5,786 bases of DNA from Armatimonadota bacterium (GTDB lineage: Bacteria > Armatimonadota > UBA5829), in contig JAEWSK010000039.1 of assembly GCA_023398345.1 (NCBI GenBank), positions 1 to 5,786 of the forward strand, given 5' to 3'. The translations under genes were made by a program, and so were the position numbers. The notes beneath the pieces were generated by a model, which searched no databases, was not told the DNA's origin, and worked only from the letters and a program-made list of their open reading frames with translations. Position 1 is the first letter of the stretch. Every line of letters begins with the position of its first letter. Of this stretch, positions 1 through 5,785 are shown in pieces.

Positions 1-1245
1 GCTAAAAAGGCGGGCATAAATGCGCTTTTTATCGAAGTGCGAAAGACTGCCGACGCATATTATCAGTCCGATATTGAGCCACTTGGCGACGGCGTGCCAA
101 AGGGCTTCGATCCACTTGCATACACAATAAAAAAAGCGCATGCACAAGGAATACAAGTGCATGCCTGGGTTGTGGTCTATCGCGTATGGAAAGGGCCAAA
201 ACCCGGCCCCAAAGATCCAAATAATATTATAAATAAGCATCGGGATTGGGTGATGCTCAACAGAGATGGCGAGTCATGGACAGAAGAGGGAATGTACCTC
301 GATCCGGGCGTGGCCGAAGCGCGTGAGTATATAGTGTCGGTCTTTGAAGACATCGCCAAGCGCTACAATGTCGATGGAATTCAATACGACTATGTCCGCT
401 ATTACGGTAGAAAATGGGGCTATTCAGAGAAAGCGCTTAAGCAATATTATGCCGACACGGGTGTGACTGCAAAGCCCGATCCGAATGACCCAAAATGGTT
501 GCAGTGGAAACGCGATCAGGTAACGGCGCTCGTTAAGCTCTCTCATGATCGCATCAAGGCGGCCAATCCGAACATTGCAATATCTGCGTCGACAATCGTA
601 TGGGGCACAGCCTATGATGATTTTACAAAAACTTGTGCATATAATGACGTCTGCCAGGACTGGAAGCAATGGATGGAAGACGGCCTCGTAGATATAAATA
701 TTCCGATGAACTACAACCCGGAGACCTCTGACAGGGCGAAATCTTCGTTTAGAAAATGGACGGATAACTCAGGCAAGTGGTGTGGAAAGGGCGTTGTCTG
801 CCAGGGACTCGATGCCAATAATCAGTCCGCTGAAAAGATGCTGACACAGATCAAATATTGTCGAAAATCAGGTCAACAGGGCTTTGTGCTGTTTGAGTTC
901 AATGACGATAAGCAGCGCAAGTCGATATTGTCTGCGTTAGGTGCTGGACTTGGTCAGGCGCCAAAACTGGCTGTAAATGAGACATCGAACTATATGGCGG
1001 CGCGTCGAGTATATGATGAGGGTATTGAGCTTGCCGTCAATAATAAACTGGCCGAGGCTCAGGTAAAGTTTATGCAGGCGATTGAACTTGACGCCAATTG
1101 CGCGGACGCATATTTCAGGCTTGGGCGCTGTTATCTGAAGGAACAGAACCACTCAGCGGCGAAGACTATGTTTTCTAAGACGCTTGAAATTGACCCGTCA
1201 CATGCAGCGGCAAAAAAAGAGTTGGAATCGCTCAAAGATAAATAG
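1..1245 (+). CDS. GHL10-family glycoside hydrolase-like protein with C-terminal TPR repeats (5' end missing)
   Basis: The reading frame is open from base 1 and ends with TAG at 1243-1245, leaving 414 residues; the N-terminus lies outside the window. An in-frame GTG at 37 is internal, because the codons before it (AKKAGINALFIE) align with the middle of the downstream paralogue. The catalytic part resembles the YddW/DigH-type GHL10 family (Pfam PF02638): VRKTADAYY near residues 13-21, QVHAWVVVYRVW at 52-63, YLDPG near 99, and an acidic strand motif DGIQYDYVRY at 125-134. DigH in E. coli cleaves denuded peptidoglycan glycan strands, but the substrate here is not deducible. Residues 334-367 and 368-401 form two TPR repeats; the second has the L7, G8, Y11, A20, F24 and P32 consensus positions. 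The protein is probably exported like its neighbour, but its signal peptide cannot be seen. It lies 25 bases before a paralogue on the same strand, so the two are probably one operon. Confidence 0.85.
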   Translation, partial: AKKAGINALFIEVRKTADAYYQSDIEPLGDGVPKGFDPLAYTIKKAHAQGIQVHAWVVVYRVWKGPKPGPKDPNNIINKHRDWVMLNRDGESWTEEGMYLDPGVAEAREYIVSVFEDIAKRYNVDGIQYDYVRYYGRKWGYSEKALKQYYADTGVTAKPDPNDPKWLQWKRDQVTALVKLSHDRIKAANPNIAISASTIVWGTAYDDFTKTCAYNDVCQDWKQWMEDGLVDINIPMNYNPETSDRAKSSFRKWTDNSGKWCGKGVVCQGLDANNQSAEKMLTQIKYCRKSGQQGFVLFEFNDDKQRKSILSALGAGLGQAPKLAVNETSNYMAARRVYDEGIELAVNNKLAEAQVKFMQAIELDANCADAYFRLGRCYLKEQNHSAAKTMFSKTLEIDPSHAAAKKELESLKDK

Positions 1246-1255
1246 CTGCACACAT

Positions 1256-1259
1256 AGGA
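1256..1259 (+). promoter_or_regulatory. Weak ribosome binding site for the second GHL10 gene
   Basis: AGGA lies 11 bases before the GTG at 1271. It is the only Shine-Dalgarno-like match in the 25-base gap and supports the GTG start over an upstream in-frame ATG at 1184, which would place the signal peptide 29 residues inside the protein and overlap the previous gene. Confidence 0.45.
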
Positions 1260-1270
1260 TTGCATATATA

Positions 1271-2389
1271 GTGAAAATAAAACTGTCGATTGTTGTCGGA
1301 TTGGCATGCTGCCTTGCCGCGAGCTGCGCATGTGCAGATCAAGAGCTTCGCGGCGCATGGTTGAGCGCATGGGTTCAGGGCTACTATACTGCCGAACAGG
1401 TCGATGCGACCATTGCATCTGCAAAGAAAGCCGGCATCAACGCACTGTTTATTCAAGTGCGCAAGAATGCAGACGCCTATTATGACTCAAAGCTCGAACC
1501 GCGCGGGTCAGATATTGCGGCTGACTTCGATCCGCTGGCCTATGCCATTGCAAAGGGGCATGCTCAAGGCTTGCAGGTGCATGCGTGGGTAAATGCGTTT
1601 AGAGTGTGGACAGCCAAAACCCCGCCAACTGATTTGAACCATGTCGTTAATCTGCACCCTGACTGGATAAATAAAAATCGCGAAGGTGAAATCAGATCCA
1701 GCGAGGGCATATATCTCGACCCTGGCGTTCCGGCGGCTCGCGAGCATGTCGCCAAAGTGATTCTCGACATCGCGACTCGCTATGACGTGGACGGCGTTCA
1801 GTGGGACTACATCCGCTATCCTGCTCGCAACTGGGGCTACTCCGATGCGGCTCTGGCTAGATATTGCGCTGAGACTGGGGCAAAAGACAAGCCCGCAGTC
1901 GATGACGCAAAATGGCTGCAGTGGAAGCGCGATCAAGTGACCGAGCTTGTTAAAATTACATCCGAGCAAGTTCGTTCGATAAAGCCAAAGTTATTGCTTT
2001 CGGCATCGACTATCGCATGGGGAGCATGCCCTTCGGACTTTACGGGCACGGAAGCATATGCCGGTGTCTGCCAGGACTGGAAGACATGGATGGAGAAATG
2101 CTACATCGATGCAAATCTCCCTATGTGCTATAAAAAAGAGAGTTCTGAGAAATCAGCGAAGTCTTTACGCGAGTGGCTTGTAGGTCTTTCAAAGTGGTCG
2201 AGCGGCAAACCCGTATATGTCGGAATAGACGTTACCCAGAACGATGACGCCGGATTGCTTGCTCAGATAGAGGCTATTCGCGGATCCGGGCTGGGGGGTT
2301 ATGTCTTGTTTCATTTCAATCAGTCGCAGAGAAGAGATTTACTTGCATCTGCCTTGGAATGTGCGTCGAAGCAGTGTGGAGTTGACTGA
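1271..2389 (+). CDS. Secreted GHL10-family glycoside hydrolase-like protein
   Basis: The protein has 372 residues. The GTG at 1271 was chosen because it puts a clean signal peptide at the N-terminus: MKIK, a hydrophobic core LSIVVGLACCLAA, then ACA as a signal peptidase I site, with cleavage likely after residue 22. AASC at 16-19 is a weak lipobox, so a lipoprotein is possible. The mature part begins ELRGAWLSAW, a typical GHL10 (PF02638) start, followed by FIQVRKNADAYY, QVHAWVNAFRVW (102-113), HPDWI, YLDPG and DVDGVQWDYIRYP (172-184), the expected order for the YddW/DigH type. Family members act on glycans, in E. coli on peptidoglycan strands without stem peptides; the exact substrate here is inferred only as an envelope or extracellular glycan. 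By eye about half of the residues match the upstream gene across the catalytic domain, but this copy stops without the TPR tail. It probably sits in an operon with the gene before it. Confidence 0.88.
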   Translation: MKIKLSIVVGLACCLAASCACADQELRGAWLSAWVQGYYTAEQVDATIASAKKAGINALFIQVRKNADAYYDSKLEPRGSDIAADFDPLAYAIAKGHAQGLQVHAWVNAFRVWTAKTPPTDLNHVVNLHPDWINKNREGEIRSSEGIYLDPGVPAAREHVAKVILDIATRYDVDGVQWDYIRYPARNWGYSDAALARYCAETGAKDKPAVDDAKWLQWKRDQVTELVKITSEQVRSIKPKLLLSASTIAWGACPSDFTGTEAYAGVCQDWKTWMEKCYIDANLPMCYKKESSEKSAKSLREWLVGLSKWSSGKPVYVGIDVTQNDDAGLLAQIEAIRGSGLGGYVLFHFNQSQRRDLLASALECASKQCGVD

Positions 2390-2396
2390 TTTTTTA

Positions 2397-2410
2397 TCGC
2401 GATAGCGCGA
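2397..2410 (+). other. Small hairpin between the GHL10 gene and serA
   Basis: TCGCG (2397-2401) and CGCGA (2406-2410) pair perfectly around the loop ATAG. The T-run lies before the stem (2390-2395), not after it, so this does not look like a rho-independent terminator in either direction. It could be an operator half-site pair, an mRNA processing hairpin, or chance. Confidence 0.35.
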
Positions 2411-2435
2411 AAGTCAGAAATATAGAAAGTGATCC

Positions 2436-2443
2436 AAAGGAGG
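2436..2443 (+). promoter_or_regulatory. Strong ribosome binding site of serA
   Basis: AAAGGAGG lies eight bases before the ATG at 2452. It is a near-perfect match to the anti-Shine-Dalgarno sequence, fixes the serA start, and implies efficient translation, in contrast with the weak site of the preceding GHL10 gene. Confidence 0.9.
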
Positions 2444-2451
2444 TTTGTGCA

Positions 2452-4032
2452 ATGCCGAAGGTATTGGTTAGCGATAAGCTTGCAAAAGAGGGGATTGATA
2501 TTCTTAAGCAAGTCGCTGAGGTCGATGTTAACACCGGCCTTTCAGAGGATGAGCTGTGTGGCATTATAGGTGACTATGATGCGTTAGTCGTCCGAAGCGG
2601 CACTCAAGTGACTGCAAAAGTCCTTGAAGCAGCTAAGAATTTAAAGATAGTAGGTCGAGCTGGAGTGGGGGTGGACAACGTTGACGTGCCCGTTGCTACG
2701 GTGCGCGGTGTGATTGTTGTTAACAGCCCCGGTGGAAACACTGTCGCCGCCGCGGAGCATACAGTTGCTATGCTGCTGGCGCTCTCGCGAAATATCCCGC
2801 AGGCGTATGAGTCGATGCATGCCAAGCAGTGGAACCGCAGCAAATACGTTGGCAACGAGGTTTATAAAAAGACCCTCGGTGTCCTTGGTCTCGGCAAAAT
2901 CGGTCAGGAAGTGGCCAAACGCTGTCAGGCGTTTGGAATGAAAACTATAGCCTATGACCCGTTTATTTCAACCGAAGCTGCCAATGCAGTTGGGGTCGAG
3001 TTGGTCGATTTTGAAGAGTGCATCAAACGCAGCGATTATTTGACTTTGCACTTACCGAAAAACAAAGAAACACTTGGGCTGATTGGCACAGCGCAGTTCG
3101 ATAAGATGAAAGACGGTGTGCGAATTGTCAACGTGGCGCGAGGCGGGATTATTCAAGATGCCGCTCTTATTGATGCCCTAAAGAGCGGCAAGGTCGCTGG
3201 TGCGGCTATTGACGTTTTTGAAACTGAGCCGCCGGATTTCTCAAATGAGCTTTTTGATTTGCCCAATGTTGTCACGACTCCGCACCTTGGAGCGTCAACC
3301 GAAGAGGCGCAGACCAACGTCGCCATTGATGTCGCCGAGCAGATCGCTGATGTATTTAGAGGAAAATCAGCCCGCGCGGCCGTGAATATGCCGTCGCTGT
3401 CGCCGGAAGTTTTAGCGGCAGTTCAGCCCTATTTGCCTTTAGCGCGCCGAATGGCGGCGCTTGCGGTTGGAACAATGGACGGTCGATGTTCGCGCATAGA
3501 AGTTAGGTTGCTGGGAGAACTTGCCAGTATAGAAAGCGGCCCAATTACGCCCGAGGTTCTCGTGGGCATGCTTAGTCCGATGGTCGGCGAAACAGTAAAT
3601 AGCGTCAATGCGCCGCTAATAGCAAAATCACGCGGTATCGAAGTTGTGGAGAGCCGCAACTCCGATTTTGACGACTACTACGCGCTTCTTTCGATAAAAG
3701 TGAAGACCGACAAGGGCGAGTCTGATATATGCGGAACTCTGTTTGAAGGCAAAGAGATGCGCATAGTGCATATGGGCGGTTTTCCGATGGACTTTGTGCC
3801 GGAGGGCGTGGTGCTTTTAAGTGCGCATCGCGACACGCCCGGTATTATCGGCCACGTAGGCACGCTTCTCGGCAATGAGAACATAAATATTGCAAGCATG
3901 TATGTCGGACGGAACAAACCCGGCGAGCGCGCAGTTATGGTTGTGAGCGTAGATACCGAAGTGCCTGCCGATGTGATGGCAAAAATGGTCCAAATCCCAG
4001 GCATAGATAATGTGAAGCAAGTGCATCTATAG
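2452..4032 (+). CDS. serA: D-3-phosphoglycerate dehydrogenase (long form, with ASB and ACT domains)
   Basis: This 526-residue cytoplasmic enzyme oxidises 3-phosphoglycerate to 3-phosphohydroxypyruvate with NAD+, the first committed step of phosphorylated serine synthesis. Residues 1-100 and about 285-315 form the substrate-binding domain (VVRSGTQVT, GRAGVGVDNVD). Between them lies the nucleotide-binding Rossmann domain, with GLGKIG at 146-151. The catalytic trio is present by alignment with E. coli SerA: R230 in VARGG, E259 in FETEP and H278 in TPHLGAST. An intervening allosteric substrate-binding (ASB) domain spans about 316-450, and an ACT domain covers about 454-526 (SAHRDTPGIIGHVGTLL). 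This is the long form known from Mycobacterium and Bacillus, whose length is usually about 525-530 residues. The ACT domain is the usual site of serine feedback in the family; whether this enzyme is inhibited is not visible. The gene is 62 bases after a GHL10 gene with no terminator between, so read-through is likely. It is followed by a strong terminator. Confidence 0.97.
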   Translation: MPKVLVSDKLAKEGIDILKQVAEVDVNTGLSEDELCGIIGDYDALVVRSGTQVTAKVLEAAKNLKIVGRAGVGVDNVDVPVATVRGVIVVNSPGGNTVAAAEHTVAMLLALSRNIPQAYESMHAKQWNRSKYVGNEVYKKTLGVLGLGKIGQEVAKRCQAFGMKTIAYDPFISTEAANAVGVELVDFEECIKRSDYLTLHLPKNKETLGLIGTAQFDKMKDGVRIVNVARGGIIQDAALIDALKSGKVAGAAIDVFETEPPDFSNELFDLPNVVTTPHLGASTEEAQTNVAIDVAEQIADVFRGKSARAAVNMPSLSPEVLAAVQPYLPLARRMAALAVGTMDGRCSRIEVRLLGELASIESGPITPEVLVGMLSPMVGETVNSVNAPLIAKSRGIEVVESRNSDFDDYYALLSIKVKTDKGESDICGTLFEGKEMRIVHMGGFPMDFVPEGVVLLSAHRDTPGIIGHVGTLLGNENINIASMYVGRNKPGERAVMVVSVDTEVPADVMAKMVQIPGIDNVKQVHL

Positions 4033-4052
4033 AGGTGCGTTTATCAACTGTT

Positions 4053-4108
4053 GCAACGATGCTTTTGCGCTTGCTTTTTGCGCTGAAGCATCGTTGCTAT
4101 TTGTTTTT
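4053..4108 (+). terminator. Rho-independent terminator after serA
   Basis: GCAACGATGCTT (4053-4064) pairs perfectly over 12 bp with AAGCATCGTTGC (4086-4097). Inside the 21-base loop, GCGC at 4067-4070 can also pair with GCGC at 4080-4083. The stem is followed by TATTTGTTTTTT. It begins 20 bases after the serA stop and should end the upstream transcript. Confidence 0.88.
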
Positions 4109-4119
4109 TGTTATGGCGC

Positions 4120-4125
4120 GGAAGG
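4120..4125 (+). promoter_or_regulatory. Ribosome binding site of the acyltransferase gene
   Basis: GGAAGG lies ten bases before the ATG at 4136. It favours that ATG over an in-frame TTG at 4094, which falls inside the right arm of the terminator stem and lacks a Shine-Dalgarno match. Confidence 0.6.
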
Positions 4126-4135
4126 TTGTTGGTTA

Positions 4136-5191
4136 ATGTCCAAAACTGATACGTCTGCTGTTCCCAATCGTGTGTTCTACTTTGGCGATTTGGCTAAAGG
4201 AAAGCAGAACAACTTCGATTTCCTCAGATTTTTAGCGGCCTCAATGGTCATATATTTTCATGCTTTTCCATTGACAGGTGCAAGCGTGTCGCGAGACCTG
4301 ATGTTCAAACTCACCGGTGGTCAGATTAGTTCGGGCAATATGGCTGTCAAAGTCTTTTTTGTCATGAGCGGTTTTTTGATTGCGGCGAGTTATGATAGGT
4401 CTCAGAATCTTTTTAAGTTTGTCAGAGCACGGGCGCTACGAATTTTACCTGGGCTGGCTGCGGTTGTTCTTGTGGGAGCTATGATAGTTGGCCCATTAGT
4501 TACATCGCTGCCTTTGTCAGAGTATTTTTCAAGTCACGCTACTTATGCGTATTTGCTTAACATGACCACAAAAGGGCCTGATAGGCTGCCAGGTGTTTTT
4601 ATGGACAATGCGTATGCTGGTGCCGTCAACGGGTCACTGTGGACACTTTTTTATGAGATGATCTGCTACTGTGTTGTGGCGTTTTTAGGCGTGACTCGCA
4701 TGTTAAAAAAGCCGGTTGTGTTGTGCCTGCTGCTTATAGCACTGTTGGTTCCTGTGCTGCCCGTTATTCCTCATCAGAACTTTTTTACAGCACTTAAACC
4801 ATTGCTTGCGGCATTTGCAGCAGGGATGTGCGCTTACATGTTCAGAAATGAAATACCGATAAAGTGGTATCTCGTTGTTGGGTCAGTGATTGCATTGATT
4901 ATTGCGCGGATTTCTTTTCAGTTTCAGCCCGCTTTTTCTGTGTTTGGCGCATATTTAGTCCTATGTCTTGCTTTTAGTCAATCGATTCGCTTGTATAATT
5001 TTGCTAAGCGCGGCGATATGTCTTACGGCATATATATTTATGCGTTTCCAATTCAACAAAGCGTGACGCACTTCTTTGGTGGGACAATGAACGCCTACTT
5101 GAATATGCTGATATCATATCCCATCACTATTCTGTGTGCATTCATGTCGTGGAATTTTGTTGAAAAGCGCTTCTTGCGGCTAAAAAAGTAG
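4136..5191 (+). CDS. Acyltransferase-3 family membrane protein (OafA/YrhL type)
   Basis: This is a 351-residue integral membrane protein of the acyltransferase-3 family (PF01757). Members transfer acetyl or other acyl groups from a cytoplasmic donor to sugars of O-antigen, capsule, exopolysaccharide or other surface glycans. The hallmark R-x10-H motif is present as R31 and H42 in a first membrane segment. It is followed by VFFVMSGFLI (73-82), FVRARALRILP (95-105), LPGVF (151-155), NGSLWTLFYE (165-174), SYGIYIYAFPIQQ near the end, and a basic tail EKRFLRLKK. About ten hydrophobic segments can be drawn, as usual for the family, and the length is that of the stand-alone form without an SGNH domain. 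The start at 4136 follows GGAAGG. The gene lies between two terminators and so seems to be a single-gene unit. The glycan substrate and acyl group cannot be told from sequence, and no polysaccharide synthesis genes are visible here. Confidence 0.92.
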   Translation: MSKTDTSAVPNRVFYFGDLAKGKQNNFDFLRFLAASMVIYFHAFPLTGASVSRDLMFKLTGGQISSGNMAVKVFFVMSGFLIAASYDRSQNLFKFVRARALRILPGLAAVVLVGAMIVGPLVTSLPLSEYFSSHATYAYLLNMTTKGPDRLPGVFMDNAYAGAVNGSLWTLFYEMICYCVVAFLGVTRMLKKPVVLCLLLIALLVPVLPVIPHQNFFTALKPLLAAFAAGMCAYMFRNEIPIKWYLVVGSVIALIIARISFQFQPAFSVFGAYLVLCLAFSQSIRLYNFAKRGDMSYGIYIYAFPIQQSVTHFFGGTMNAYLNMLISYPITILCAFMSWNFVEKRFLRLKK

Positions 5192-5223
5192 AGACTCTGT
5201 TCGTCGTGCGTAGATAAAAAAAC

Positions 5224-5268
5224 AAAGTGGAGAGTGTGCAATTTTCATTGCGCACCCTCCACTTTTTT
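5224..5268 (+). terminator. Bidirectional terminator between convergent genes
   Basis: AAAGTGGAG (5224-5232) pairs with CTCCACTTT (5257-5265). After one A-C mismatch, GTGTGCAA (5234-5241) pairs with TTGCGCAC (5248-5255) with one wobble, around the loop TTTTCA. On the plus strand the stem runs into T at 5263-5268. On the minus strand the bases after it (complement of the A-rich stretch 5215-5224) are also T-rich. It can therefore end both the acyltransferase transcript and the convergent KGG transcript. Confidence 0.88.
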
Positions 5269-5305
5269 GCGCGGGATTGCCCCGCGAGCCTTGAAGGATT
5301 GATGG

Positions 5306-5629
5306 CTATTTGCTCTTCTTCTCCCGTGCCATTTTCTCCTTCATCCTGGTGCTGCGCATTTCGCCGCCACGACGGCCGATTTCAGCGTAAAATTCCGATC
5401 CGCGTTCCTGTTTGACTGTCTCGCCACCTTTTTTACCGATCTCGCGATAGAACTGCGGCCCATATTTACGCTTAACAGCCTCGCCACCCTTGCGCCCAGC
5501 CTCCTTGGCCAGTGCTGGATTAGCGGCAAATCCGCCTTCACGGTCGTGCTCATGAGACCCTCGGTGGGCCTCGGCGATTTTTTTTGCGCCCACAGACCCA
5601 GGCTGAGGTCCGGGTTTATCGTCCGCCAT
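5306..5629 (-). CDS. KGG-repeat general stress protein (stress-induced repeat family)
   Basis: This small, very hydrophilic protein of 107 residues has repeats of the KGG stress-induced motif family (PF10685), known from Bacillus GsiB, enterobacterial YciG and fungal Con-10 type proteins. The motif appears three times at an exact 20-residue spacing: GRKGGEAV at 45-52, then units 53-72 (YGPQFYREIGKKGGE) and 73-92 (GSEFYAEIGRRGGE). The third has R in place of the first K of KKGG. The N-terminus is rich in Gly, Pro and charged residues (GGFAANP at 32-38), and the C-terminus is a Lys/Arg tail. There is no signal peptide or membrane segment, so it is expected in the cytoplasm. Members are often induced by stress or starvation and are thought to act as hydrophilins, but their biochemical role is unsettled. 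The ATG at 5629 follows GGGAGGGGG on the minus strand. It is transcribed alone, convergent with the acyltransferase gene. Confidence 0.93.
   Translation of the reverse strand: MADDKPGPQPGSVGAKKIAEAHRGSHEHDREGGFAANPALAKEAGRKGGEAVKRKYGPQFYREIGKKGGETVKQERGSEFYAEIGRRGGEMRSTRMKEKMAREKKSK
5354..5533 (-). repeat. Three in-frame 60-base repeat units within the KGG gene
   Basis: Units correspond to residues 33-52 (5533-5474), 53-72 (5473-5414) and 73-92 (5413-5354). The last two units are clearly alike at the protein level (FYxEIGxxGGE) and the first shares only the GxKGGE end. DNA similarity between units is partial, consistent with old internal duplication. Confidence 0.7.
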
Positions 5630-5638
5630 GAGGTCACA

Positions 5639-5647
5639 CCCCCTCCC
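5639..5647 (-). promoter_or_regulatory. Ribosome binding site of the KGG gene
   Basis: Read on the minus strand, GGGAGGGGG ends nine bases before the ATG at 5629. It contains GGAGG and decides the start codon. Confidence 0.8.
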
Positions 5648-5657
5648 AGAGATTGTG

Positions 5658-5690
5658 CCTAGCGCCTGTGTTACATTTCGTGACGCTAAG
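5658..5690 (-). promoter_or_regulatory. Possible leader hairpin just upstream of the KGG ribosome binding site
   Basis: On the minus strand CTTAGCGTC (5690-5682) pairs with GGCGCTAGG (5666-5658) over nine positions, two of them G-U wobbles, around a 15-base loop. The same two positions would be A-C mismatches on the plus strand, so the structure is better as minus-strand RNA. It stops 10 bases before the ribosome binding site and has no T-run, so it is not a terminator. A role in expression of the KGG gene is inference. Confidence 0.4.
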
Positions 5691-5704
5691 CTATGCCGGA
5701 TTTG

Positions 5705-5732
5705 TCACAGATACCTGCGTATCTGGCAGTGA
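5705..5732. promoter_or_regulatory. Inverted repeat upstream of the KGG gene (operator or leader stem)
   Basis: AGATAC (5709-5714) and GTATCT (5719-5724) are perfect inverted repeats around CTGC. They are extended by TCAC (5705-5708) with GTGA (5729-5732) if a four-base bulge (5725-5728) is allowed. It could be a DNA operator or an RNA stem. A further imperfect pair, 5691-5699 with 5747-5755 (seven of nine positions), encloses it. Confidence 0.4.
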
Positions 5733-5779
5733 AATACCCATATCAACCGGCTAAGGAAACAGTATTGGGGTGTTCAAGC

Positions 5780-5785
5780 GTTATA
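5780..5785 (-). promoter_or_regulatory. Candidate -10 element for the KGG gene
   Basis: Read on the minus strand the sequence is TATAAC, five of six matches to the sigma-70 -10 consensus. The matching -35 would lie outside the window, so it cannot be judged. If real, transcription would begin near 5773 and give a leader of about 140 bases that includes both inverted repeats. No better promoter was found closer to the gene. Confidence 0.2.

Larger units (their letters stand above)
1..2370 (+). repeat. Tandem gene duplication (two GHL10 catalytic domains)
   Basis: Bases 1 to about 942 align with about 1421 to 2370, an offset near 1420 bases, with few gaps. Protein conservation is high in blocks (41 of the first 60 aligned residues are identical). 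DNA identity is mostly lost at third positions, with a few exact stretches such as 18 bases shared at 649-666 and 2066-2083. This indicates an old duplication under protein-level selection, not a recent copy. Confidence 0.85.

Noticed and set aside
37..39. GTG as start of the first GHL10 gene
   Set aside because: The frame is open to base 1 and the residues before the GTG match the downstream paralogue exactly in AKKAGINALFI, so the gene begins outside the window.
1184..1270. Upstream ATG extension of the second GHL10 gene
   Set aside because: It overlaps the TPR-coding end of the previous gene and would put 29 charged residues before the signal peptide; the GTG at 1271 is more likely.
1508..1969. 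153-codon open frame on the minus strand
   Set aside because: It is antisense to the second GHL10 gene, has no recognisable family or ribosome binding site, and is explained by the codon pattern of the real gene.
4094..4135. TTG start for the acyltransferase
   Set aside because: It falls inside the terminator stem and has no ribosome binding site; the ATG at 4136 has GGAAGG upstream.
4136..5191. Acyltransferase gene as recent horizontal transfer because it looks richer in T
   Set aside because: A membrane protein rich in Phe, Leu, Val and Ile naturally uses T-rich codons, and no flanking repeats, integrase or transposase support transfer.
5341..5637. Alternative minus-strand frame overlapping the KGG gene
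   Set aside because: It is a frame-shifted shadow of the KGG gene; the KGG frame has the family motif and a well-placed ribosome binding site.
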